Positions 1-5,134 of a stretch of DNA of 5,137 nt are shown piece after piece (positions within the stretch are counted from its first letter, which is position 1; each line of letters begins with the position of its first letter). Below the pieces are notes generated by a model, which worked only from the letters and a program-made list of their open reading frames with translations, searched no databases and had not been told where the DNA came from. Origin of the DNA: Anaerolineae bacterium (GTDB lineage: Bacteria; Chloroflexota; Anaerolineae; SSC4; Amarolineaceae); the NCBI GenBank assembly GCA_013693795.1, contig CP059258.1, forward strand, positions 918,568 through 923,704, given 5' to 3'. The position numbers and the translations under genes are program-made.

Positions 1-130
1 CGCCGTCGTAGTTACGGCGCACGCCGCACTTCCCCATACCGCCCGGTCCGATGGCACAAAAGTGCTCACACGCTGTGCACTGGACGTACGACTTTTTCAA
101 GCGGCGGTACAACGTGGCTTCCTGGCGCAT
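1..130 (-). CDS. amrS: AmmeMemoRadiSam system radical SAM enzyme, N-terminal part (runs off left edge)
   Basis: Translating the minus strand from the ATG at 130-128 gives 43 uninterrupted codons to the window edge. The protein starts MRQEATLYRRLKKSYVQC and continues with a cysteine-rich stretch (C18, C21, H23, C25, then GKCGVRRNYDG at 33-43). The spacing C-x2-C-x-H-x-C followed by a GxCGVRxNxxG block is the N-terminal signature of the radical SAM member of the AmmeMemoRadiSam system, often annotated as a pyruvate-formate-lyase-activating-enzyme-like protein. The radical SAM CxxxCxxC cluster of this family lies further downstream and is outside the window. The start is supported by a perfect AGGAGG at 141-136, five bases before the ATG, and by a promoter just upstream. 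The family is found with AMMECR1 and Memo-like proteins; the substrate is not established here. The family call is by recalled motif and was not searched. Confidence 0.85.
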   Translation of the reverse strand, partial: MRQEATLYRRLKKSYVQCTACEHFCAIGPGGMGKCGVRRNYDG

Positions 131-151
131 ATGCACCTCCTGGGTAAGGGT

Positions 152-180
152 ATTATACGACAATTTGGGGGAAGGTTCAA
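152..180 (-). promoter_or_regulatory. sigma70-type promoter of amrS
   Basis: On the minus strand, TTGAAC (180-175) is separated by 17 bp from a perfect TATAAT (157-152). Transcription would start near 145, giving a leader of about 15 bases containing the AGGAGG site (141-136) of amrS. The -35 box ends exactly at the edge of the G-rich repeat array that begins at 181, so the array sits where upstream activator or UP elements would bind. Confidence 0.75.
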
Positions 181-330
181 GGGGTTGGGGTTGGGGGTTG
201 GGGGTTGGGGGTTGGGGGTTGGGGGTTGGGGGTTGGGGATTGGGGTTGGGGATTGGGGGTTGGGGGTTGGGGGTTGGGGTTGGGAGTTGGGAGTTGGGAG
301 TTGGGGGTTGGGGTTGGGGTTGGGGGTTGG
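181..330. repeat. G-rich short tandem array (TTGGGGG / TTGGGG units)
   Basis: About 150 bases consist of G-runs separated by TT (occasionally ATT, or AGTT). I count 22 runs of three or more G, 19 of them of four or five. The dominant unit is the heptamer TTGGGGG, mixed with hexamers TTGGGG, GATTGGGG variants around 239-254, and three TTGGGAG units at 280-300. Long open frames cross it on both strands, giving Gly/Trp/Leu or Pro/Thr/Asn repeats; these are low-complexity artefacts, not genes. The plus strand has strong G-quadruplex potential. The array lies between a leftward promoter (152-180) and a rightward one (440-448), so neither primary transcript should include it. Confidence 0.95.
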
Positions 331-439
331 AGCGGGTACTCTCTGGTCGTGTACCAGGTCTCAGGGCATGGCTGAGGGCAAACGGGGTGGGACTGTAGGA
401 TACAAATGTACCTTGCTGGAGGGGTCAAATGGGGGTTTG

Positions 440-448
440 TGGTATAAT
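440..448 (+). promoter_or_regulatory. extended -10 promoter for the rightward repeat/RDD gene
   Basis: TGGTATAAT is an exact match to the extended -10 consensus TGnTATAAT. No good -35 lies 16-18 bp upstream (the sequence there is AGGGGT), which fits an extended -10 promoter. TTGCTG at 413-418 is too far away (24 bp). Transcription would start near 455, leaving about 80 bases before the first ATG at 537. The stretch from 331 to 439 shows nothing else convincing, only a weak GGTAC/GTACC inverted repeat at 335-355. Confidence 0.55.
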
Positions 449-507
449 TCTGCCAGGAACGAATTCTTGCCGTATGCCACGCGGCGGTGCTGCCGGGTCA
501 TTGTGCG

Positions 508-542
508 GCGGCGTGGGTGTGGAAAGTGAGGGGCAGATGACC
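508..542 (+). repeat. 35-nt direct repeat, copy 1 (contains RBS and ATG)
   Basis: This copy matches 579-613 at 33 of 35 positions, differing only at 518 (T versus C) and 533 (G versus A). It carries GTGGAAAGTGAGGGG followed by CAGATGACC, that is, a Shine-Dalgarno and the ATG at 537. The copies are offset by 71 bp, so they do not share a reading frame. Confidence 0.9.
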
Positions 543-611
543 GATGATATTTTACGCCAATGGCGGCACCACTGGCATGCGGCGTGGGCGTGGAAAGTGA
601 GGGACAGATGA
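537..611 (+). CDS. tryptophan-rich 24-codon upstream ORF (putative leader peptide)
   Basis: The ATG at 537 sits behind GAGGGG (528-533) and opens 24 codons ending in TGA at 609-611. The peptide begins MTDDILRQWRHHWHAAW and has tryptophan at 9, 13, 17 and 19, with three histidines between them. Its stop codon overlaps the ATG of the next gene as ATGA (608-611), the arrangement expected for translational coupling. The last third is read from repeat copy 2 in a frame that merely crosses the Shine-Dalgarno of the next gene, so part of the tryptophan content may be accidental. It could be a genuine leader peptide, or a by-product of duplicating a ribosome binding site. I know of no family for it. 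Confidence 0.4.
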   Translation: MTDDILRQWRHHWHAAWAWKVRDR

Positions 612-613
612 CC
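579..613 (+). repeat. 35-nt direct repeat, copy 2 (contains RBS and start of the repeat/RDD gene)
   Basis: This is the second copy of 508-542, with 33 of 35 bases identical. It supplies GAGGGA (599-604) and the ATG at 608 used by the large gene. The 36 bases between the copies are unique. No third copy is found 71 bp upstream or downstream. Confidence 0.9.
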
Positions 614-823
614 AGGGACGAGACAGTCGTCGACAAGGCACGCTACCTGGCGATTGGGGCAACGGCCGAGGCGGTGGGTGTGGCCTGGCGCGGTGCGACG
701 CACCTGGCACGTGCAGCCGCGGCTGTGGGTAAAGTCGGTTTGACGGTCGTCAGGCCGGTGACAGACAGTGATCTGTTCAAGCCGGTGCGCGACGCTCGAT
801 GGGGTAGCCGTGCGGCAGCATGA
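608..823 (+). CDS. N-terminal segment of the repeat/RDD protein (open frame, broken near 800)
   Basis: The ATG at 608 follows GAGGGA (599-604) and overlaps the stop of the short upstream ORF. The segment begins MTRDETVVDKARYLAIGATA and runs into an alanine-rich amphipathic stretch, then a VRPVTDSDLFKPVRD block. After about residue 63 this frame stops making sense and ends at 823. The protein continues one frame over, through LDGVAVRQHERLTEMVN and TPIDEIVAYLDGNPAV to about 950. Removing one G from GGGG at 801-804 joins them. I see no signal peptide or membrane helix here, so this part is probably cytoplasmic. I do not recognise the domain. Prediction programs may start it upstream at 560, but that start lacks a ribosome binding site. 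Confidence 0.55.
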   Translation: MTRDETVVDKARYLAIGATAEAVGVAWRGATHLARAAAAVGKVGLTVVRPVTDSDLFKPVRDARWGSRAAA

Positions 824-909
824 GCGGCTCACAGAGATGGTGAACGTTGGACGCCACGAGGAAGGACGGGTCTGGCGGCAGGTGTTGACTGTGGCCAACA
901 CCCCGATCG

Positions 910-1908
910 ATGAGATCGTGGCTTACCTGGACGGCAACCCGGCTGTCCGCGCTGATCCGCCGCGCCATCGAGGACATCCTGCCCGAACTGGCCAACCATC
1001 CAGCCGTGCAGAACCTGGTGCAACAGCAGGCCGGCGAATATCTCGCCTTCCTGCTCACTGAACCAGACCAGGTGCAGGACCTGATTCGTAGCCAGGCCAA
1101 CAGCTACCTGACCTATCTGCAAGACAACCCCGATCAAGTTCAGGACCTGATTCGTGATCAGGTTGGGCTTTATCTGGATTACCTCATGCACGCTCCAGAC
1201 CTGCTGCAAGACCTGATCCGCGCCCAGGCCGGTGATTACCTGACCTATCTGCAAGACAATCCCGAGCAAGTGCAGATCCTCATTCGTGACCAGGCCGGTG
1301 GCTATCTGACCTACCTGCACGAAAACCCTGAGCAGGTGCAGGGCCTGATCCGTGGCCAGGCCGGTGATTACCTGGCTTACCTGCAGGCAAACCCCAATCA
1401 AGTGCAGGGCCTGATTCGTGGTCAGGCCTCCGAGTACCTGGCCTATCTGCAAGAGGACCCTGACCAGGTGCAGGCACTGGTGCGCCAGCAGGTCTCGCTC
1501 TTCCTGGACTATCTGTTTGGCAACTCAGCCCAGATGCAGGCCTTGATTCGCAGCCAGGCTGGTGAGTACCTGGCGTACCTGCACGATAACCCGGCCGAGG
1601 TTGATGCCCTGGTCGAACAGGTGGCAGGCAACTACCTGGCCTACCTGCAAGCACACCCTGACGCGCTCGATCCATTTGTGCAGACACAGACGCACCGCAT
1701 CCTCGATCACCTGTCTGAGAACCCTGCCCAGGTACAGAGCCTGGTCCAGGGGCAGAGCATCTCTATGGCTACCGAGATGCGCGACGAGGTACGTTCCGGT
1801 ACAGTCACCGCCGATACCGCGGTGGAGATGATCGTACGTTCTCTGTTCAGGCGGCCCACGCTCGCAATTGCCCGAACCTCTCGCCAGCGTCCAGGTCCAG
1901 GCCGATGA
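910..1908 (+). CDS. repeat-domain segment: twelve 22-residue helical repeats
   Basis: The genuine protein in this frame spans about 952-1867; the ATG at 910 is only the first start in the frame and lacks a ribosome binding site. From the proline codon at 1000 to about 1788 there are twelve consecutive units, the first of 21 residues and the rest of 22, with consensus close to PDQVQDLIRSQAGEYLAYLQ plus D-N. Conserved positions are P1, V4, L7, I8, R9, Q11, A12, Y15, L16, Y18 and L19, giving an amphipathic helix with a proline at each unit boundary. At DNA level this is a 66-bp period with much synonymous divergence, so the repeats are old and have been selected as protein. After the repeats, the frame continues to MIVRSLFRRPT and then drifts into nonsense before the stop at 1908. 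Such repeats may lie along a membrane or form a helical scaffold; this is inference. Confidence 0.7.
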   Translation: MRSWLTWTATRLSALIRRAIEDILPELANHPAVQNLVQQQAGEYLAFLLTEPDQVQDLIRSQANSYLTYLQDNPDQVQDLIRDQVGLYLDYLMHAPDLLQDLIRAQAGDYLTYLQDNPEQVQILIRDQAGGYLTYLHENPEQVQGLIRGQAGDYLAYLQANPNQVQGLIRGQASEYLAYLQEDPDQVQALVRQQVSLFLDYLFGNSAQMQALIRSQAGEYLAYLHDNPAEVDALVEQVAGNYLAYLQAHPDALDPFVQTQTHRILDHLSENPAQVQSLVQGQSISMATEMRDEVRSGTVTADTAVEMIVRSLFRRPTLAIARTSRQRPGPGR

Positions 1909-2788
1909 TTCGCGCTTGAAGAGACCATCACAGCCGCCGCAGAACCACTCAACCATGAATGATCGTAGCCTGCAGGGGCAGTACGCCGGTTTTGTGAGTC
2001 GTGCGGTGGGTCTGGCCATCGACGTGCTGATCTCGACGGTATCGGTCGCGATCGTGAGTTGGTTCCTGATCACTGTGATGGGGCTGTTTGGCATCAATGT
2101 CACGAACTGCCCGCGCGGTGATTCGATGACCTACTGGTGGTCTATCTGCTACATCTCGTCGATCATGCTGGTGTCTTTTGCGGCGCTGTTCTTTCCAGTC
2201 TACCTGCTGCTCTTCTGGACGCTGGCCGGCGAGACACCGGGTATGCGGGTCATGGGTGTTCGTGTCGTGCGCCGCGACGGGCGACGGGTCAATCTGTGGG
2301 TGGCGATCAAGCGCCTGTTCGGCTATTTCGTCTGCTTCTTCACGCTCGGTTTGGGCTTTCTGTGGGTGCTGCTCGATGATCAACGCCAGGGACTGCATGA
2401 CATGATTGCCGGCACGGTCGTGATCTATGCGTGGAACGCCCGCCTGCGGACCCAATTCATCACCCGCATGCAGCGTAAGGCGCTGCGCCAAAACGACCGC
2501 CGAGGTGGCCCGCGAGTTTGGCGTCGATGCCTGGGCCGGCAGGGATTATCATACGATCACATTCACCTCGACCAATACAGATCAGCTGGAGGAGCTTTGC
2601 GACCGGCTGATTGTGTGGTATCGGGCAGTGCCTCCCCAGGTGTTGATCGCCATTACGCTGACCAAGGACGAGACTGGCAGAATGCGTATGACCGAGATTT
2701 CGGAGATTCTGCCCCCACTACGGCGGTAATGGCCTCCAACCCTTCGATCCGCGGCAGGACGACGTGCGTGGCGAAGTCTTCCGGGTGA
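1868..2788 (+). CDS. RDD family membrane domain segment
   Basis: Genuine sequence in this frame runs from the TTG at 1868 (LPEPLASVQVQ) to about 2490; the remainder to 2788 is out of frame. The RDD hallmarks are clear: GQYAGFVSRAVGLAIDVLIS with the Arg and Asp of the first helix, GETPGMRVMGVRVVRRDGRR after the second helix, and LLDDQRQGLHDMIAGTVVIY at the end. Three hydrophobic segments are visible (about 2010-2095, 2150-2230 and 2315-2375). RDD proteins are integral membrane proteins, some implicated in ion exchange or transport; the substrate here is unknown. The in-frame ATG at 1955 has no Shine-Dalgarno, which supports reading this as the continuation of the repeat protein rather than a separate gene. 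Removing one base around 1866-1870 joins them as FRRPTLALPEPLAS. Confidence 0.8.
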   Translation: MPEPLASVQVQADDSRLKRPSQPPQNHSTMNDRSLQGQYAGFVSRAVGLAIDVLISTVSVAIVSWFLITVMGLFGINVTNCPRGDSMTYWWSICYISSIMLVSFAALFFPVYLLLFWTLAGETPGMRVMGVRVVRRDGRRVNLWVAIKRLFGYFVCFFTLGLGFLWVLLDDQRQGLHDMIAGTVVIYAWNARLRTQFITRMQRKALRQNDRRGGPRVWRRCLGRQGLSYDHIHLDQYRSAGGALRPADCVVSGSASPGVDRHYADQGRDWQNAYDRDFGDSAPTTAVMASNPSIRGRTTCVAKSSG

Positions 2789-3128
2789 TGAATGCCCTCC
2801 CCGACAACCACAGTGCGCTGTTTGCCGTCATCGACTGGCCCTCGTTGCCCAGGTGGTGCAAATGGCCAGTGATGCCGAAGTGACGCTATACAAGGGCGGT
2901 TGGGCGAGGTCACAAACCACGGTAGCGGTCGAATCGATCGCCAAACCGGAAACGTCGACCAGCGGTAGCGAGACAACCGCCGTCAGTGTTGCGCCTACGC
3001 CAGCGCTGGACACGGCAATTGCCCCCGTCAGCGTGCGCGCAGCCGAAGCGGCCGCGAGTCCGGGTAGTGCTACGCCGTCCGATGCGCTGGGACAATCACC
3101 GCCGCCCCACACCACCACCGACGCCTGA
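2491..3128 (+). pseudogene. C-terminal segments of the repeat/RDD protein, in three frames
   Basis: After the AAAA at 2490-2493 the protein continues as TTAEVAREFGVDAWAGRDYH and onward to ISEILP in a frame that stops at 2727-2729. Dropping one C from CCCCC (2712-2716) avoids the stop and gives ISEILPHYGGNGLQPFDPRQ followed by DDVRGEVFRVMNALPDN and ALFAVIDWP. Adding one C at 2839-2841 then leads into LVAQVVQMASDAEVTLYKGG and the final frame, which ends at TGA 3126-3128. The last 65 or so residues are Ser, Thr, Pro and Ala rich, resembling a disordered tail. No start codon with a ribosome binding site is seen near 2490, so a separate downstream gene is less likely than a fused C-terminal domain. 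I do not recognise the domain. Confidence 0.6.
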
Positions 3129-3178
3129 TTGCCCCGGGGCGATCGCCTCCAATCCCAATCCAATCCGTCCACCAATGG

Positions 3179-3216
3179 CAGCGCCCTGCGGCAAAAGTAA
3201 CTGCCGCAGGGCGCTG
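3179..3216 (+). terminator. strong intrinsic terminator between convergent genes
   Basis: The arms 3179-3193 and 3202-3216 form a perfect 15-bp GC-rich stem (CAGCGCCCTGCGGCA) with an 8-base loop. TATGTTTGT follows on the plus strand, a moderate U-tract, 51 bases after the stop of the RDD gene. On the minus strand it lies 32 bases beyond the cytochrome c stop, so it may serve both directions, though the minus side has no clear U-tract. Confidence 0.8.
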
Positions 3217-3247
3217 TATGTTTGTCGTGATCGGGTCGAGTGGCCGA

Positions 3248-3674
3248 TCAGGGCTTATTGATGCTGCGCATGTACGCAACGATGTCGTACAGCTGCTGGT
3301 CGTTCAGAGCCGGGTTACCACCCTTGGGCGGCATGTCGACACCGGTGGTGTTTGCCGGATCGCTGGCCGGGCGGCCTACCTTGATGAACGCCACGAGCTG
3401 GTCGTCCGTCTGGCCCTTGATGAACTCTGAGGTGACCCACGACTTGCCCAGGCCCTGCACGCCCGTGGCGCCCGGACCGTGGCACGCGATGCAGTACTGG
3501 TTGTAGTCTGCTTCGCCTTTGGCGACATCACCCACCATCGCCGGTTTTTCAGGCGCCTTGGTGGCTTCCGGCGGGGTTGTTGCCTGGGGGCGGTGGTCGC
3601 AGCCCGCCGCCGCCACAGGCGGTGAGCACGATCACAGCAATCAACAAGACACTCAGCATCCACAATCTACGCAT
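3248..3674 (-). CDS. lipoprotein cytochrome c of the nos operon (one frameshift)
   Basis: A small single-heme c-type cytochrome that probably passes electrons to the periplasmic nitrous oxide reductase. The ATG at 3674-3672 follows AGGAGG (3687-3682) by seven bases. It opens a lipoprotein signal peptide, MRRLWMLSVLLIAVIVLTAC, with lipobox LTAC and a following glycine run. That frame fails soon after; the mature domain is one frame over. Removing one base, most simply from the five-C run (minus strand, 3590-3586), yields 141 residues. In that numbering the heme site is CIACH at 61-65, and the distal ligand is likely M114 in VDMPPKGGNPAL. A Pro/Thr/Lys linker joins anchor and domain. The gene lies 105 bases downstream of nosL on the same strand. 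Without correction a start near 3616 gives a cytochrome lacking its export signal. Confidence 0.85.
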
Positions 3675-3681
3675 TGACTAT

Positions 3682-3687
3682 CCTCCT
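3682..3687 (-). promoter_or_regulatory. ribosome binding site fixing the cytochrome c start
   Basis: A perfect AGGAGG on the minus strand, seven bases before the ATG at 3674. It shows that translation begins with the lipoprotein signal peptide, not at the GTG codon near 3616 where the heme-domain frame could otherwise be started. Confidence 0.85.
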
Positions 3688-3779
3688 TAGTCGGTGAAGC
3701 TGACCCGGTACGGTCTGCTGAAACCGGCCGGGAACTGGATGGGCCGCAGAACAGGCAGGTCTGCCGGTTCAAGAACCCA

Positions 3780-4310
3780 CTAGTGCATACCGGGCATCGC
3801 GGCTGGCGCATGCTCCTGCACGGTCGCCCAATCCATGACGGTGCCGTTGAACTTCGTGGCCAACGCCTGGGCTTTGGCGGCCGTGTCACTGGCCAGCAGT
3901 CCGGATGCCATCGGTGTACGAACTTCGGCACTATGCACGAAGGTGGCCTTCGTCGCGTCGACCCAGGCCTCGGTATCATAGTCGTGTACGTAACTGGCAA
4001 CGTACTTCAGATCGGGGTGAGCTTTCATGTAGCGCAGCAGATCACCAATGTCGTCGAACAGCAGATTCTCATAGGTGCCGTTGCCGACTTCATGCACTGC
4101 CGCGGCGGCAAACCGCGGTTCGCTGATGATCATGTCACAGTCAGCACACTTGTCCTCGCCGTAACGAATGTCCGGCGGTTTGATCTCGGTCTGTCCGCGA
4201 CTGCAGCCGACCAACAGCAGGGCCAGCACACACAAGACAACGATCCAAACCCAAGGGCCGACACGGCGCGCCAGTGGTCGTGCAGTGTCATTCCGTGCTA
4301 AGGATATCAC
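3780..4310 (-). CDS. nosL: nitrous oxide reductase accessory lipoprotein NosL
   Basis: A membrane-anchored periplasmic copper chaperone that, in characterised systems, delivers Cu(I) for assembly of the NosZ copper centres. The 176-residue protein has a basic N-terminus, a hydrophobic segment (about 20-35) and lipobox LVGC with the lipidated cysteine at 36. The family's metal-binding motif follows as C55-A-D-C58-D-M60 with the typical IISEPRFAAAAVHEVG after it. Later come the expected ENLLFDDIGDLLRYM and VHDYDTEAWVDATKATFV blocks, and a Met/His-containing end (MPGMH). The start is GTG at 4310, preceded by GAGGTGATTT; it overlaps the nosY stop as GTGA, so the two are probably translationally coupled. 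Many NosL proteins have CxxCGM; here the glycine is aspartate, which I regard as variation. Confidence 0.92.
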   Translation of the reverse strand: MISLARNDTARPLARRVGPWVWIVVLCVLALLLVGCSRGQTEIKPPDIRYGEDKCADCDMIISEPRFAAAAVHEVGNGTYENLLFDDIGDLLRYMKAHPDLKYVASYVHDYDTEAWVDATKATFVHSAEVRTPMASGLLASDTAAKAQALATKFNGTVMDWATVQEHAPAAMPGMH

Positions 4311-5134
4311 AAATCACCTCGTTTGTGAAAACGGGCATAGGCCAAAGTTAGGGGCACGAGAACCCAGGCCGTCAGAATGCCCAAAAATAAGGCCATTACG
4401 GTGTTGCCGTAGGTCTGCAAGGCGTAAAAACCAGCCGGTCCCAGAACATCCAGGGTGGCGTTGATGATCAGCACGGATGCCATCTTGAACACCTGCAGCG
4501 GGTTCACCGAGGCCAACCAAAACAGTTCACTTACTGAGAGCCGCAGCACGACCGCCGTTCCCATCATACCCAGGTCACCCACGAAGACGAATACCAGCCA
4601 GACGAAGAGGGCAATCCCAATGGCGACGCCGGCTTTGCGTGTGAATGCTGAGATGACGAAACCGAGGCTGAGCATGGTCAGGGCAAGCAAAAACGCCAGC
4701 CCCACCAGTTGGAGATAGGCCCACGGGTCAGCCGCGCCGTTGATGGCCATCACCAGGCCTGAAATGCCAAAACCCAGAGTCAACGCGGCCAGCAGGGCGA
4801 GGGCCAGGCCGAGGTACTTACCGATGAAGACCTCGAGGCGGGTGACCGGTTGTGCCAGGAGGTAGGCCATGGTGCCGCGCTCCTGTTCACTGGCCAGGCT
4901 CTGCGCGCCGACGGTGAGGGCCATCAGAGGCACGACCAGCAGCACCAGGTTGACCAGGCTGGCCGTCGTGCGGCCAAAACCGGCAAAGCCGACGACGCCC
5001 GCACCCGAGAGAGCCATAAACGATAACCCGAGTGCCAGGACGGTGAAGGCAATCGTATAAAGAATGAACCAGCGGTTGCGCAGCGAATCGCGCAGCTCTT
5101 TCTGCATCAACGTGGTGACCGCTCCCATATTCAT
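4307..5134 (-). CDS. nosY: NosY, ABC-2 type permease of the NosDFY maturation complex
   Basis: The integral-membrane subunit that pairs with the NosF ATPase and periplasmic NosD in maturing the copper centres of nitrous oxide reductase. The 275 residues match the usual NosY length. The N-terminal cytoplasmic segment ends in QKELRDSLRNRWF, the family's typical lead into the first helix. Six hydrophobic segments are visible, at about 22-44, 58-80, 105-130, 141-165, 170-190 and 250-270. Between the second and third lies SEQERGTMAYLLAQPVTRLE, the conserved ABC-2 coupling region. The start may be the ATG at 5134 or the one two codons later (5128). The first is part of ATGA at the window edge, suggesting overlap with an upstream gene, most likely nosF. 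Its end overlaps nosL. The frame is intact throughout. Confidence 0.93.
   Translation of the reverse strand: MNMGAVTTLMQKELRDSLRNRWFILYTIAFTVLALGLSFMALSGAGVVGFAGFGRTTASLVNLVLLVVPLMALTVGAQSLASEQERGTMAYLLAQPVTRLEVFIGKYLGLALALLAALTLGFGISGLVMAINGAADPWAYLQLVGLAFLLALTMLSLGFVISAFTRKAGVAIGIALFVWLVFVFVGDLGMMGTAVVLRLSVSELFWLASVNPLQVFKMASVLIINATLDVLGPAGFYALQTYGNTVMALFLGILTAWVLVPLTLAYARFHKRGDL

Larger units (their letters stand above)
608..3128 (+). pseudogene. frame-broken gene for ~838-residue repeat/RDD membrane protein (whole gene)
   Basis: The protein-like frames follow one another without overlap and without an internal start. Switches are near 797-804, 945-952, 1866-1870, 2490-2493, 2712-2716 and 2839-2841. 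The first five each need one base removed and the last needs one base added. The corrected length is 2517 bases, exactly 839 codons including the TGA at 3126-3128. Four of the six sites touch homopolymers (GGGG 801-804, AAAA 2490-2493, CCCCC 2712-2716, CCC 2839-2841). Reconstructed parts: helical N-terminus (1-130), twelve 22-residue repeats (131-393), linker (394-450), RDD domain (about 455-610), unrecognised soluble domain (about 620-770) and a Ser/Thr/Pro/Ala tail (about 771-838). Either the sequence carries indel errors or the gene is freshly inactivated; intact protein character in every segment favours error. A membrane protein with a large cytoplasmic repeat domain is likely; its function is unknown. 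Confidence 0.8.

Noticed and set aside
51..529. Long open frames across the G-rich array encoding Gly/Trp/Leu or Pro/Thr/Asn repeat proteins on both strands
   Set aside because: They exist only because the TTGGGGG array lacks stop codons. They have no ribosome binding site and overlap the amrS promoter and start.
508..613. Possible minimal CRISPR (35-nt repeat, 36-nt spacer)
   Set aside because: There are only two copies and none at the expected positions on either side. Each copy holds a Shine-Dalgarno and start codon, and the second is the start of a real gene. No cas genes are seen.
829..2491. Long minus-strand frames opposite the repeat and RDD region (for example 829-1452, 1525-2103 and 1949-2491)
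   Set aside because: They mirror the plus-strand coding sequence. Their apparent repeats are just the complement of the 66-bp units, whose conserved residues make sense only on the plus strand.
3131..3147. GCCCCGGGGC palindrome followed by GGCGATCGCC, which contains the cyanobacterial HIP1 octamer GCGATCGC
   Set aside because: A single copy of an 8-base palindrome in GC-rich DNA is expected by chance, and the gene content does not suggest a cyanobacterium.
3694..3783. Plus-strand GTG frame reading VKLTRYGLLKPAG, slightly like the start of fumarylacetoacetate hydrolase-family proteins
   Set aside because: Similarity is limited to about seven residues, there is no ribosome binding site, and the frame stops after 29 codons between two minus-strand operon genes. 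Most likely chance; the 105-base gap otherwise holds only an imperfect inverted repeat at 3749-3770.
3783..4301. Plus-strand 172-codon frame opposite nosL
   Set aside because: It is a shadow of nosL, which has a clear lipobox, CxxC motif and operon context on the minus strand.
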